Below, in pieces: positions 8,613-17,463 of a DNA stretch of 64,000 nt. Position numbers and translations under genes: made by a program. The stretch lies in the NCBI RefSeq assembly GCF_014640615.1, contig NZ_BMHH01000008.1, forward strand, positions 62,001-126,000, in the 5' to 3' direction. Position 1 is the first letter of the stretch; every line of letters begins with the position of its first letter. A model generated the notes under the pieces. The model saw nothing but the letters and a program-made list of their open reading frames with translations. It was not told the origin of the DNA and did not search any database. The stretch comes from Paramesorhizobium endophyticum (GTDB taxonomy: Bacteria > Pseudomonadota > Alphaproteobacteria > Rhizobiales > Rhizobiaceae).

Positions 8613-9521
8613 CTAACCGGCGAACGGTGTTTCGATGAGACCCGGAACATCCACATCGATGGCGAACAGCGCTCCGGCAAACGGCGTCTTCTCGAAGCCC
8701 GCCTCGTCCATATAGACCCACGTGCCTTCGATCATCTCGATGGAAGCGGAGGTGATATAAAGAGTGCGCAGGTCCGGACCGCCGAAGGCGCAGCTCGTCG
8801 GGCTTTTCACCGGCATCTCGATCACGCGCTCCTCAGTGCCGTCCGGCCTGTAGCGCGTAATGCGCCATCCACCCCAATGGGTGGACCAGAGAAAACCTTC
8901 CGCGTCGACCGTGGAGCCATCGGGAATTCCGTGCTTTTCCTCGATCGTCGCAAAAACCCGGCCGTTCGAGGCCGCGCCCGTAGCCAAGTCGATGTCATAG
9001 GCCCAGATTGCGCGGTCCTGGCTGCGGGTGTGATACAGGATGCGGCCATCGGGACTGAAGGACGGGCCGTTCGAGCAGACATAACCGTCATTGATCGGCT
9101 GCGTCTGACCGTTTGCTTCGATGCGATAGAGCCGGCCGAGCCTGTCAGTTTCCAACCGGTCGGTCGTTCCTGCCCAAAGGCGGCCCTGCCGGTCGCTCTT
9201 GGCGTCGTTGAAACTCGCGCGCGGCATGTCGGCGATCGGATTGACGAATGGCGTGCGGGTGCCGTTCTCGAAATCCACGAACGAGATGCCGTCACTGCCG
9301 GCAAGCACGAAACCGCCGCTGCTTCGCGCGACAAGCGCGCCGAGCTGTTCCGGCAGTGGCCCCACATCCAGCTTTTCGTCCCTCCCGGTGCGCGGGTCGA
9401 ACCGATGCAGCTCCGGGCGCATCTGGTCGATCCAGTACAGCAGGTCGTCCTTTGCCGACCAGAACGCTCCCTCTCCCAGCACCGACCGGGATTCGTGAAT
9501 GCAACGCAGGTTCATGGTCAT
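8613..9521 (-). CDS. SMP-30/gluconolactonase family protein
   Basis: 302 residues, the normal length for this six-bladed beta-propeller family. Expected metal ligands are visible: E17 in LGEGAFW, an Asn in SFNDAKSD, an Asn in SNGPSFSPDG and an Asp in DGSTVDAEG. The family hydrolyses sugar lactones. The start lies one base after the stop of the ABC ATPase gene, so it is part of the importer operon. This suggests the imported sugar is oxidised to a lactone that this enzyme opens. Confidence 0.9.
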   Translation of the reverse strand: MTMNLRCIHESRSVLGEGAFWSAKDDLLYWIDQMRPELHRFDPRTGRDEKLDVGPLPEQLGALVARSSGGFVLAGSDGISFVDFENGTRTPFVNPIADMPRASFNDAKSDRQGRLWAGTTDRLETDRLGRLYRIEANGQTQPINDGYVCSNGPSFSPDGRILYHTRSQDRAIWAYDIDLATGAASNGRVFATIEEKHGIPDGSTVDAEGFLWSTHWGGWRITRYRPDGTEERVIEMPVKSPTSCAFGGPDLRTLYITSASIEMIEGTWVYMDEAGFEKTPFAGALFAIDVDVPGLIETPFAG

Positions 9522-9522
9522 C

Positions 9523-10281
9523 CTAGTACTTCACGATGATGTCGTTGAGCTCGCTCACACTCGTCTCCGACTTGACCAGATTGCGGATTACTCTGCCGCG
9601 CGAGAGGATCGTGAAGCGATCGCAGCTTTCGTAAGCGTGGTAGAGATTGTGGGTGATAAAGACGGCGGAGACGCCTTCCGCCTTCAATTCGGTGAGGTGG
9701 GCAAGCAGCTTGTCCGTCTCGCGCACGGAAAGCGCGCTGGTCGGCTCGTCGAGCAGTAGCATTGCCGTCTTGAAATAGACGGCCCGAGCGATGGCAACCG
9801 CCTGCCGCTGGCCGCCCGAGAGCGCCTCCACCGGGATATCGGGCGAGTTGATGCCGGAGATGCGCACGACATTCATCAACTGGTCCATGACGATCTCGTT
9901 CATGCGCGCGGTATCGAGAATACCCAGCGCCCGGGTGAGCTCGCGGCCGGCAAAGAAGTTCCGCATGATCGACGCGGACCCCACGAGGGCGGAATCCTGG
10001 TAGATCGTCTCGATACCGAGACGCTCCGAATCCTTGCGCGAGTGGATGGAAACCTCCCTGCCGTCACGAAAGATCTTGCCGCTCGTCGGAAACTCGACGC
10101 CGGACATGATCTTCACCAGCGTCGACTTGCCCGCGCCGTTGTCTCCGAGGAGGCCGACCACCTCGTTGCGGCCGATGGTGAAGCTCGCGTCTGTGAGCGC
10201 GTCCACGTGACCGTATTGCTTGCTGATGCCTCTGAGTTCCAGCAGCGGCGTAGCCATTCCCTGTTCAGCGCTCGCGTTCAT
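9523..10281 (-). CDS. sugar ABC transporter ATPase, CUT2, single-domain (FrcA-like)
   Basis: 252 residues with Walker A GDNGAGKST, signature LSGGQ, Walker B LLLDEPTSAL and the switch His in FITHN. CUT2 ATPases usually carry two ATPase domains (about 500 residues); this one has a single domain, as in the fructose FrcA type. The ATG overlaps the permease stop by four bases (ATGA, 10278-10281); ATG at 10257 is an alternative start. Confidence 0.92.
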   Translation of the reverse strand: MNASAEQGMATPLLELRGISKQYGHVDALTDASFTIGRNEVVGLLGDNGAGKSTLVKIMSGVEFPTSGKIFRDGREVSIHSRKDSERLGIETIYQDSALVGSASIMRNFFAGRELTRALGILDTARMNEIVMDQLMNVVRISGINSPDIPVEALSGGQRQAVAIARAVYFKTAMLLLDEPTSALSVRETDKLLAHLTELKAEGVSAVFITHNLYHAYESCDRFTILSRGRVIRNLVKSETSVSELNDIIVKY

Positions 10282-11288
10282 TTGCTGCTCCGGCGTGTCA
10301 TCCAGGTGTTGACCACGACGGCGCCCACAAGAATCGCGCCGACGAACACATCGAGATAGAAGCCCGGCGCCCGCAACAGCAGCAGCACGTCCTCCACCAT
10401 GTAGAGAAGGCAGGCGCCGATGAAGATGCCGAGAACCGTCCCCCGGCCTCCATTGAGCGCAAGGCCGCCGATGACGCAGATCGCGATGGCCCGTAGTTCC
10501 AGGCCGGTGCCCTGGGCAGGCGTGGCCGTGCCCACGCGCGCGATGCTGATGATGCCGGCAAGCGCGGCGGCGAAACCCGACAGCGCGAATGCGATCACCT
10601 TGATCCGCTTGGAGGCGATGCCCACCGCCGTCGCCGTGCGCTCGTTGCCGCCGACGAGAAACATGTGGTTGCCGACCTTCGAACGATGCAGCAGCACCCA
10701 TGCGAGAATGGCCAAGCCGATGAACCAGAGGAACGGCGCTTCCACGCCGGCCACCGAGCCGGTGAAGATGGCAGAGATCTCCGCCGGCGGGCGGAAGGAA
10801 ACGGAGCCCAGTTCAGACATCCACCGCACGACGCCGCGCACGACCAGCATGCTGCCCATCGTCGTGATGAAGGACGGGATTGCAGCGCGCACGGTGATCA
10901 GGCCGTTGATGACGCCGACGAGGATGCCCACCAGCAATGCGCACCCGACGGCAAAGACAACGGGATAGCCTGCCGTGTAGACGATGGCCGTGGTGTAGCC
11001 TGAAAGTGTGTAGACCGATCCCACCGACAGATCGAACTCGCCCGTGATCATGAGGATGCCGACGCCGAGCGCAATGATGCCGAGCGTGGGGATGGCCTTC
11101 ATCAGAAGCCCGACATTCGTTGCGCTCAGATAGCGAAACTCGTTCGGGTAGGCGAGCGCGAACAGGATGCAGACGATCTGCAGGAAGACGAACAGCAGGG
11201 TGATGTTCGCGATGGGCTCGCGCATCAAGCGCCTGAAGCTGCGGTGCGGCGCGTTTTCTGGTGGCGGAGCGGTGGAAATATCGGTCAT
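10278..11288 (-). CDS. sugar ABC transporter permease, CUT2 (FrcC/RbsC-like)
   Basis: 336 residues from the ATG at 11288; the frame is open 126 bases further upstream, but that part is Arg-rich and lacks a good start. Eight to ten hydrophobic segments and the GEFDLSVGS motif typical of RbsC-family permeases. It forms the channel for the binding protein encoded upstream and is coupled to the ATPase by an ATGA overlap. Confidence 0.92.
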   Translation of the reverse strand: MTDISTAPPPENAPHRSFRRLMREPIANITLLFVFLQIVCILFALAYPNEFRYLSATNVGLLMKAIPTLGIIALGVGILMITGEFDLSVGSVYTLSGYTTAIVYTAGYPVVFAVGCALLVGILVGVINGLITVRAAIPSFITTMGSMLVVRGVVRWMSELGSVSFRPPAEISAIFTGSVAGVEAPFLWFIGLAILAWVLLHRSKVGNHMFLVGGNERTATAVGIASKRIKVIAFALSGFAAALAGIISIARVGTATPAQGTGLELRAIAICVIGGLALNGGRGTVLGIFIGACLLYMVEDVLLLLRAPGFYLDVFVGAILVGAVVVNTWMTRRSSK

Positions 11289-11373
11289 GGACGGCACCAA
11301 ATCGGCGAGAGGAACACGAAAATGCTCATGCGCAGGAAAGCGCTGGCGGAGGCTCCGCCGGCGCTTGCGATAT

Positions 11374-12354
11374 TCACCGGTAGGTGCCCGCGAATTCCTT
11401 GACGACCGCGGCATTGCTCGCGTCGATCACGGTTCCGCCGATCGGAATGCTCGACGGCGGAAGGCCATACTTGGCCTGGTAGTAGAGCATTGCCACTGGC
11501 ATGTAGCCCTCGTAGAAGGCACCGGAATCGATGGTTGCGACCATGCTGCCGTTGAGGATCGCGTCGATGATGCCGGGGCTGAGATCGAAGCCTCCGACGA
11601 CAATGTCGACGCCCGCCTCCTTCACCGCCTGCGGCGCGACTTCGGTCACAACGCTGCCGAGGCCGATGACCGCCTTTGTGTTCTGGTTCCCGAGTAGGTA
11701 CTGCGAGATGCGGGTCAAGGCCGTGGCCATGGTGGGCGTCGCGTCGAGCCGTTCCGAGGTGATCCCGGCTTCGTCGAGAACCGATTTGATGCCGCGAAAG
11801 CGCTCCGTGCCGTAGAATGCATCCGGCTCTTCAACGGGGGCCACCACATGGTCGCCGGCCTTGAGCTTACCGGCCTCGATCATGCGCTTGGCGATGCGCT
11901 GGCCGGCTGTGAAGAAATCCTGGCCCACATAGGCCTGGCTTTCGGTCGCGCCCGGGCGGGGATCGTTGGTGTCGAACGTGACGACGCCTATGCCGGCGGC
12001 ACGGGCCTTGGCGATATTGGCGGTGAAGGCGTCCGGCAGGTAGTTGACGATGGCGATGCCATCGACACCGTTGGCGATCGCCGTCTCGATGAGGTTGTTC
12101 TGCTTCACCGGGTCGCTGTCGCCATATTGGATATCGAGGTTCACGCCGCGGTCGGTGGCAGCCTCCTTCGCACCGGTGATGACCGGGTCCCAGAAGGGGT
12201 CGCCGGCAGCGGTGTAGATGATGAAAGTGATGCCGACGGCATCGTCCTTTGCGAGAGCCGGGGTGGCTTGCATAGTCCCGAGCATCAGCAGCGACGCCGC
12301 GAATGCGCGCAGGCGCGGCAGGCGGCGGGGTCCATTCCCGATTTGGTCAGTCAT
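11374..12354 (-). CDS. periplasmic sugar-binding protein, CUT2 (RbsB/FrcB-like)
   Basis: 326 residues with a rather long Arg-containing N-region, hydrophobic core at about 17-30 and a cleavage region near ATPALA. The mature part is a periplasmic-binding-protein-like domain (FIIYTAAGDPFWDPV at the first strand, GGFDLSPG near the hinge). Its ATG overlaps the stop of the GntR gene by four bases, so regulator and receptor are made together. Confidence 0.93.
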   Translation of the reverse strand: MTDQIGNGPRRLPRLRAFAASLLMLGTMQATPALAKDDAVGITFIIYTAAGDPFWDPVITGAKEAATDRGVNLDIQYGDSDPVKQNNLIETAIANGVDGIAIVNYLPDAFTANIAKARAAGIGVVTFDTNDPRPGATESQAYVGQDFFTAGQRIAKRMIEAGKLKAGDHVVAPVEEPDAFYGTERFRGIKSVLDEAGITSERLDATPTMATALTRISQYLLGNQNTKAVIGLGSVVTEVAPQAVKEAGVDIVVGGFDLSPGIIDAILNGSMVATIDSGAFYEGYMPVAMLYYQAKYGLPPSSIPIGGTVIDASNAAVVKEFAGTYR

Positions 12355-13118
12355 ATTGGTTCCCTTTTCTGAGGTTCAACTGATGTTTCGGGGGAGGTCC
12401 CCAAGGTGGCGCGAAGGGCGCCGACGCCCTTGCGGTCAGATGCGTCGATCACGGCGGAATCGACGATATGGCGGACGAGATAGGCGGCAGCCGCGTCGCT
12501 GTTGCGCGCGCGCACGAGGCACAGCAATTCGCGATGCTCGCGCAGCTCACGCTGCTTGAACTCTTCGGGATTGTCCCGCCAGCGATGTGCCTGCAGGAGC
12601 TCAAGGATGGAGCGGATGAAGGCCAGCGATACGGCATTGCCGGAAGCCTCAGCCAGCATGATGTGAAAGGCCATGGCCAGCGGCGCCACATCGCCGCCCG
12701 CCTTCAATGTCTCCTCATGGCGGCCGAGCAGGCCTTCGATCGCATCAATCTGGTCGTCCGTGATGCGCAGGCAGGTGAGGCGCAGCGTCTGCGGCTCGAT
12801 CATTTCGCGCGCTTCGATCAGGTCCAGGATCGCGGCATCGTTGATGAGCAGGCTTATGAGGTCGGGACGGAACAGATCGTCGGCGCCGACATTCTTGATG
12901 AAACTGCCCTGCCCCGGCATGATCTGCACGATATTCAGCGTGGAGAGAATCTGCAGGGCCTCGCGAACCGTGGAGCGGCCCACCTTGAACTGCTCTACCA
13001 TATCGCGCTCAGACGGAAGCTGGTCGCCGGGCTTCCAGACGCCACGCAAAATGAGCTGAATGATCTGGTCGGCGGCCTTGTGGGCATTCGTCGACTTATG
13101 GATGGGTGCAAGATCCAC
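12351..13118 (-). CDS. GntR-family regulator, FadR/FCD subfamily
   Basis: 255 residues starting with GTG (13116-13118), with GAGGAG about nine bases before. The winged helix has LPSERDMVEQF and GRSTVREALQ (about residues 33-58). The C-terminal all-helical FCD domain carries His in FHIMLAEASGN and HRELL, likely metal ligands for an acidic effector. First gene of the CUT2-lactonase-SDR-aldolase operon; a perfect FadR-type operator lies 16 bases upstream, so autorepression is likely. Confidence 0.93.
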   Translation of the reverse strand: MDLAPIHKSTNAHKAADQIIQLILRGVWKPGDQLPSERDMVEQFKVGRSTVREALQILSTLNIVQIMPGQGSFIKNVGADDLFRPDLISLLINDAAILDLIEAREMIEPQTLRLTCLRITDDQIDAIEGLLGRHEETLKAGGDVAPLAMAFHIMLAEASGNAVSLAFIRSILELLQAHRWRDNPEEFKQRELREHRELLCLVRARNSDAAAAYLVRHIVDSAVIDASDRKGVGALRATLGTSPETSVEPQKREPI

Positions 13119-13133
13119 TGCGTTGTCTCCTCG

Positions 13134-13144
13134 TGGTCAGACCA
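13134..13144. promoter_or_regulatory. FadR-type operator candidate
   Basis: TGGTCAGACCA is a perfect palindrome that fits the known FadR-subfamily consensus TNGTNNNACNA. It lies 16 bases upstream of the GTG of the adjacent GntR gene, where a bound dimer would block transcription of the whole operon. Confidence 0.6.
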
Positions 13145-13316
13145 GCAGACCATTCTGCGCCGACTGGAGTCAAGTCTTTTCTCGACAGACAGATTTTCTG
13201 GCCGATGCCGCGATGGCAAAAGAAGAAGGCGAGGAGTCAAACAGCCCCTTTGCTCAGCTACTGCGTTCCTATCAGGTGATGAAGCGAGCTATGTAAGAGG
13301 GGCCGACCTTCCAGGA

Positions 13317-13566
13317 GCGTGTGCCGATTTCAGCGGGGAAGTGAAGAAAAAGCGCCGCCTCCAAAAGCAAACTCGTTCGATCTGGGCCGATGTTGATCTG
13401 TCCGTATTTGCAGACTGCGGCTCCTGTTGCAGCACCTGTTTCAGAGAACAACGACCTGAAGGATTTGATGGCGCTCGAAGAAGAAAACTAACGCCTGAAG
13501 AGCCTGCTGGCGGAACGCCTGCGCAAGGAGAATGCCGAACTGAGGAAAAAGCTGGGGCTGGAGTAA
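13317..13566 (+). pseudogene. SyrB-like regulator remnant
   Basis: Within the 587-base gap 13119-13705, the plus strand holds VKKKRRLQKQTR in one frame, then in another frame from about 13411 TAAPVAAPVSENNDLKDLM, an in-frame TAA at about 13489, and RLKSLLAERLRKENAEL ending at the TAA 13564-13566. The Lys/Arg-rich start followed by a Leu/Glu-rich helix ending in ELRKKLGLE resembles rhizobial SyrB-type proteins. At least one frameshift and one internal stop mean it is dead. Nothing else was recognised in 13567-13705. Confidence 0.45.
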
Positions 13567-13705
13567 GAGCAAAACCTGCAATCGCGAATATCAATGCCTG
13601 CAGGGTGCCGTAAAATTCGTCGCAGATGGGGTTGGCGAGCGCGTACCATCTATATCGGAAAATGGTATAAAGAGATTCGCTCCCGGCACTCCGGCTATTC
13701 CATGA

Positions 13706-14701
13706 TCAAAGTGCGAGTTCGCGTCGAAGGGTTTCCAGCCGTTCCATGGCGATCGCGCCGTCGCTGATGGTCGGTGCCAGCGTTTCCTTGCCGGCAAGCG
13801 CTGGGATGACGTCGGCGAGCAGGGAATGGTAGCCTTTCGGGTCTTCGTTTGCTGCGACCGTGAAGTTTGGCTTCCATGTCAGCGTGTCGGCGGCATCTGC
13901 GAGCGTCGCATCTGGATCGCCAACCTTGAAGGGCGGATTACGATTCCAGCGCACCTCGATGATATTATCGATCTCAATGCGCTGGTGGTCTCCCATGATT
14001 TCGATACGCTCCACCGGTGCGCCACGCGATTGTGCCGTTCCCATGGCGATGGTGCCGATGGCACCGCATTCAAAATCAAAATGTACGTGGAAGAGTACTT
14101 TGCCGCGCTCCTTCTCGACCTTGCGGGCCGTCAATTTCCGGACCGGCGAGACGAAGAAGGAAACGAGGTCCATATAGTGCACGCAATGGTGCAAAAAGAA
14201 GCCTGTATAATCCACATTGCCGGTGAAATAGCCCGGCGCCGTCATGTAATAGCCGGTGAGGCCGTAGACCGGGCCGAAACGGCCGGAGCGCAGAATATTC
14301 GCCGCGATCTTGTTGCCGGCGGAATAGCGCTTCATGAAGCCGACAAGCAGCGGCTTGCCGGATTTTTCCGATGCAGCAAGCAATTCGCGTGCGCCCGCAG
14401 CGCTGCCTGACGGCGGCTTTTCCATGAACACCGGCAGGCCCCGCTCCAGTGCTTGTTTGCCGAATGCCAAATGCTGGTCCGGCCCGACGGCCATACCGAC
14501 CGCGTCCATATCCGAACGTTTGATGAGTTCGTCCGCATCGCTGGTCAGGTTTGCGACACCGAACTGCCGGCCGGCAGATGCGAGCCGATTGCCGTCGATG
14601 TCGCAGAGCGCGACGATCTGAACGTCATGGCGAACGAGCTGCGGGAGCAGCATTTGGGTGGCGTGCACGCCGCAACCGATCCAACCGATCTTGAGTGTCA
14701 T
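13706..14701 (-). CDS. Gfo/Idh/MocA-family oxidoreductase
   Basis: 331 residues from the ATG at 14701, which overlaps the preceding epimerase stop by four bases. N-terminal Rossmann fold GWIGCGVHA (about 5-13) and the family EKP motif (VFMEKPPSG, about 92-100) with the catalytic Lys. A C-terminal alpha/beta domain carries the substrate-binding HHCVHYMD. It probably oxidises a keto or hydroxy group of the imported sugar with NAD(P). Last gene of the GntR-hydrolase-CUT1 operon. Confidence 0.92.
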   Translation of the reverse strand: MTLKIGWIGCGVHATQMLLPQLVRHDVQIVALCDIDGNRLASAGRQFGVANLTSDADELIKRSDMDAVGMAVGPDQHLAFGKQALERGLPVFMEKPPSGSAAGARELLAASEKSGKPLLVGFMKRYSAGNKIAANILRSGRFGPVYGLTGYYMTAPGYFTGNVDYTGFFLHHCVHYMDLVSFFVSPVRKLTARKVEKERGKVLFHVHFDFECGAIGTIAMGTAQSRGAPVERIEIMGDHQRIEIDNIIEVRWNRNPPFKVGDPDATLADAADTLTWKPNFTVAANEDPKGYHSLLADVIPALAGKETLAPTISDGAIAMERLETLRRELAL

Positions 14702-15579
14702 CGACGGTACTCCGTAAGCAGGATGTGTGACTTGATGAATTCTACGCTTGCAGCGAGGCGTTTGCTCTCGTCCTCGTGCGGTGGCCGCCACTGGGCGAAG
14801 GGCACCCCGAATCGGTCGTCGTTGCGGCGGAAAGGTTCCAGCGACACAGGCCCGCGATAACCGATCTCGTGGAGCGCGCGGAATACTTCCACCCAGTTGG
14901 TGGCACCTGTGCCGGGGAACCCGCGGTGGTTCTCATTGGCTTGGAAATGCACGACACGGTTGCCGCCTAGTCGGATTGCCTCGGCGATGGACGCCTCTTC
15001 CATATGCATGTGAAACGTGTCGAGCATGAGCTGGACGGCGGGGTGATCGACCGCATCGAGCAATTCGTTTGCTTGCTGCGTGGTGCACAGAACGTCGCTC
15101 TCAAAACGATTGAGCGGTTCGACGGCCAGCACGATGCCGAGCGCAGCGGCGTAGTCGCCTGCCTCTTTCAGTCCGGCAACACAGCGGGCCTTACGGGCGC
15201 GACGCTCCTCCTCCGTCACAGGCTGTGGTGGCCGGCCAGCGAAGACCAGCGGATTACCCGTCAGGGGACCGCCAACGATGGAGGCGCCGAGCGCAGCGGC
15301 GCAATCGGCCGCATATTTGAGATAGTCGATACCTGCACGATGCGCAGCGGCATCGTCCGATGAAAGGTTGCGCTGGAGATTGACACGGGCGGCAAGCACG
15401 ACATCGAGCCCTGCCACATCGAGCGCATGGCGCGTTTCCTTCAGGTCGAGTTCCCCCGGTTCGGGCACGAGCAATTCGACGAAATCATAGCCCAGCTTCC
15501 GCATTTCGGCGAAGAGCGGAAAGTGCTCGGTCGTGAACGGCCGCGCATATTGCATGGAAATCAACCCGACGGGGTTCAT
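14698..15579 (-). CDS. TIM-barrel sugar isomerase/epimerase
   Basis: 293 residues from the ATG at 15579 with an AGAGGA ribosome site. Xylose-isomerase-like TIM barrel (AP endonuclease 2 superfamily) with the expected metal ligands: Glu in VEPLNRFE, Asp/His in MLDTFHMHMEE, His in VHFQANEN and Glu in SLEPFR. Related enzymes are D-tagatose/D-psicose 3-epimerases and IolE/IolI. Paired with a Gfo/Idh/MocA enzyme it fits an oxidation-epimerisation route for the transported sugar. Confidence 0.87.
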   Translation of the reverse strand: MNPVGLISMQYARPFTTEHFPLFAEMRKLGYDFVELLVPEPGELDLKETRHALDVAGLDVVLAARVNLQRNLSSDDAAAHRAGIDYLKYAADCAAALGASIVGGPLTGNPLVFAGRPPQPVTEEERRARKARCVAGLKEAGDYAAALGIVLAVEPLNRFESDVLCTTQQANELLDAVDHPAVQLMLDTFHMHMEEASIAEAIRLGGNRVVHFQANENHRGFPGTGATNWVEVFRALHEIGYRGPVSLEPFRRNDDRFGVPFAQWRPPHEDESKRLAASVEFIKSHILLTEYRR

Positions 15580-15602
15580 TGTTTGTCCTCTTTTCTTGGC
15601 AT

Positions 15603-16436
15603 TCAACCCTTCACCGCGCCTTGGGTCAGCCCGCCGATGAGGCGGCGTTGCACGAGAAGGAAAAGTATGGTCGCCGGCATCGCACCCACCACGGCGCCGG
15701 CGGCGAGCAGGCCCCATTCGATCTGATATTCGCCGATCAGCGTCTGGATCGCGACCGTCACCGGTCGTACGTTTTTGCCGCCCAGCGTCAGCGCGTAGAG
15801 ATATTCATTCCAGGCGGTGATGAAGATATAGATGCCGGTGGAGATGATGCCCGGCATGGTGAGTGGCAACACGACCCGCCGCAGCGCCGTCAGCCGCGAA
15901 CAGCCATCGATCATCGCCGCCTCGTCCAGGCTTTTCGGGACTGCGCCGACATAGCTCGTCAGCATCCAGACGGCGAAAGGGATGGCAACTGTCGCATTCG
16001 CAAGGATGAGGCCGAAATGGGTGTCGAGGATGCCAGCCTTCCGCATCAGCACGAAAAGCGGCAGGATGAGCAGTACAACCGGAAACATATTGATGAGCAG
16101 GAACTGCAGCATCAGCGCCTTACGGCCGACAAAGCGAAAGCGGGAAAAGGCGTAGGCTGCCGTAACCGCGACGGCGAGCCCCAGAACTACTGTGCCTCCA
16201 GCGATGATGAGGCTGTCGAGCATATTGCCGAGAAACGACGTCTGCCGGAGGAGGCGTATATAGTTGTTGAGGCTCCAGCCAGCGGGTGAGACGGAAACGC
16301 CTGTAGCATTTAGCGTTTCGGTTGGCGTCAGTGAGGTCAGCACCATCCACGCGAACGGCCCCATGGCGAAAAGGACGATTACCAGAACCGGTAGATCGGT
16401 GGTTAGGATGCGACGGAGCGTGGACGGCCTGTTCAT
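15603..16436 (-). CDS. sugar ABC transporter permease, MalG/CUT1 type
   Basis: 277 residues, about six membrane segments, EAA loop with DEAAMIDGCSRLTAL at about 190-204. Second permease of the CUT1 importer; its ATG overlaps the MalF-type stop by four bases (16433-16436). It precedes the epimerase gene by 23 bases. Confidence 0.92.
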   Translation of the reverse strand: MNRPSTLRRILTTDLPVLVIVLFAMGPFAWMVLTSLTPTETLNATGVSVSPAGWSLNNYIRLLRQTSFLGNMLDSLIIAGGTVVLGLAVAVTAAYAFSRFRFVGRKALMLQFLLINMFPVVLLILPLFVLMRKAGILDTHFGLILANATVAIPFAVWMLTSYVGAVPKSLDEAAMIDGCSRLTALRRVVLPLTMPGIISTGIYIFITAWNEYLYALTLGGKNVRPVTVAIQTLIGEYQIEWGLLAAGAVVGAMPATILFLLVQRRLIGGLTQGAVKG

Positions 16437-17356
16437 CGTTCCACCTCCCGCATGGTCCGGGCAAGATAGACCGCAACGATCGCGCCCAGGAGAATGGTGA
16501 ATGTGACGGCGATAGCCGTTCCGTAACCGAAATCGAGATTCTGCCGGGCCTTGACGAAGGCATAAAGCGGGAGCGTGTGCGTTGCGTAGCCCGGCCCCCC
16601 GCCGGTCATGATGAAAATAACGTCCATCGAATTTGCCACCCAGATCACGCGCAGGAGACCTGCCGTTGCCAGTACCGGCGCGATACCGGGCAAGGTGATG
16701 TGCACGAACTGACGCCAGGCGGAGGCGCCGTCGATGGAAGCGGCTTCATAATGGCTCTTGGGAATTCCCTGAAGGCCAGCGAGGATCATCACGGCGAAGA
16801 AGGGAAATCCCTGCCAGGTCAGCGTGGCGATAATCGCGTAGAGGGCGAGTTGCGGATCGGCGAGCCAGGGCACGGCAGACTGCGCAATTGTGAGATAGAT
16901 GAGAATATCGTTCAGCACGCCTGTATTGGGATCGTAAATCCAGCGCCACATCAGCGCTATCACGACGCTCGGCAACGCCCAGGGGATGATGATGAGCGCC
17001 CGTGCAAGACCTCGCCAGGGAAATTCCCGGTCAAGCAGGAGCGCCGTCACGAGGCCAAGCGCCATCTGAAGCGGCACAGTGAGGCCGATCCAGATGGCTG
17101 TGTTGCCGAGCGCCGTCCAGAAGACCGGATCGGCAAAGAGCTTCATATAATTGCCAAAGCCAACGAAACGGCTCGCATTCGGCTTCCAGAGAATAAGGTC
17201 GTAAAAACTGGTGAATACCGCTTGCACCATCGGAAGGAAGACGATGACGAGCGTGACGAGCACGGCGGGTGCCAGCAGCATGTAGGGCATCAACCGGCCG
17301 TTCCAAGGCGTCGGGATGGTTATCGCGGCTGATGTAGAGGCTGTGGTCGCGGTCAT
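16433..17356 (-). CDS. sugar ABC transporter permease, MalF/CUT1 type
   Basis: 307 residues from the ATG at 17356, which has a GAGGAAA ribosome site seven bases upstream; the frame is open further upstream but without a supported start. It has six hydrophobic segments after a Thr/Ala-rich cytoplasmic N-terminus and the EAA loop YEAASIDGASAWRQF. Partner of the MalG-type gene it overlaps and of the binding protein at 17464. Confidence 0.92.
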   Translation of the reverse strand: MTATTASTSAAITIPTPWNGRLMPYMLLAPAVLVTLVIVFLPMVQAVFTSFYDLILWKPNASRFVGFGNYMKLFADPVFWTALGNTAIWIGLTVPLQMALGLVTALLLDREFPWRGLARALIIIPWALPSVVIALMWRWIYDPNTGVLNDILIYLTIAQSAVPWLADPQLALYAIIATLTWQGFPFFAVMILAGLQGIPKSHYEAASIDGASAWRQFVHITLPGIAPVLATAGLLRVIWVANSMDVIFIMTGGGPGYATHTLPLYAFVKARQNLDFGYGTAIAVTFTILLGAIVAVYLARTMREVER

Positions 17357-17463
17357 CCGGCTATTTCCTCGCCCATGGGTATTGAAAGGTCCCATCCGCC
17401 CCGTTGTTCGGGCTGGGCGGATGGGACTCGGGGCGGGCGCAGCGTTTGCCCAGTTCCCCGCTT

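Noticed and set aside
12468-13613. 381-codon open frame on plus
   Set aside because: The first half is antisense to the GntR gene; only the SyrB-like remnant near its end deserves notice, and that is frameshifted.
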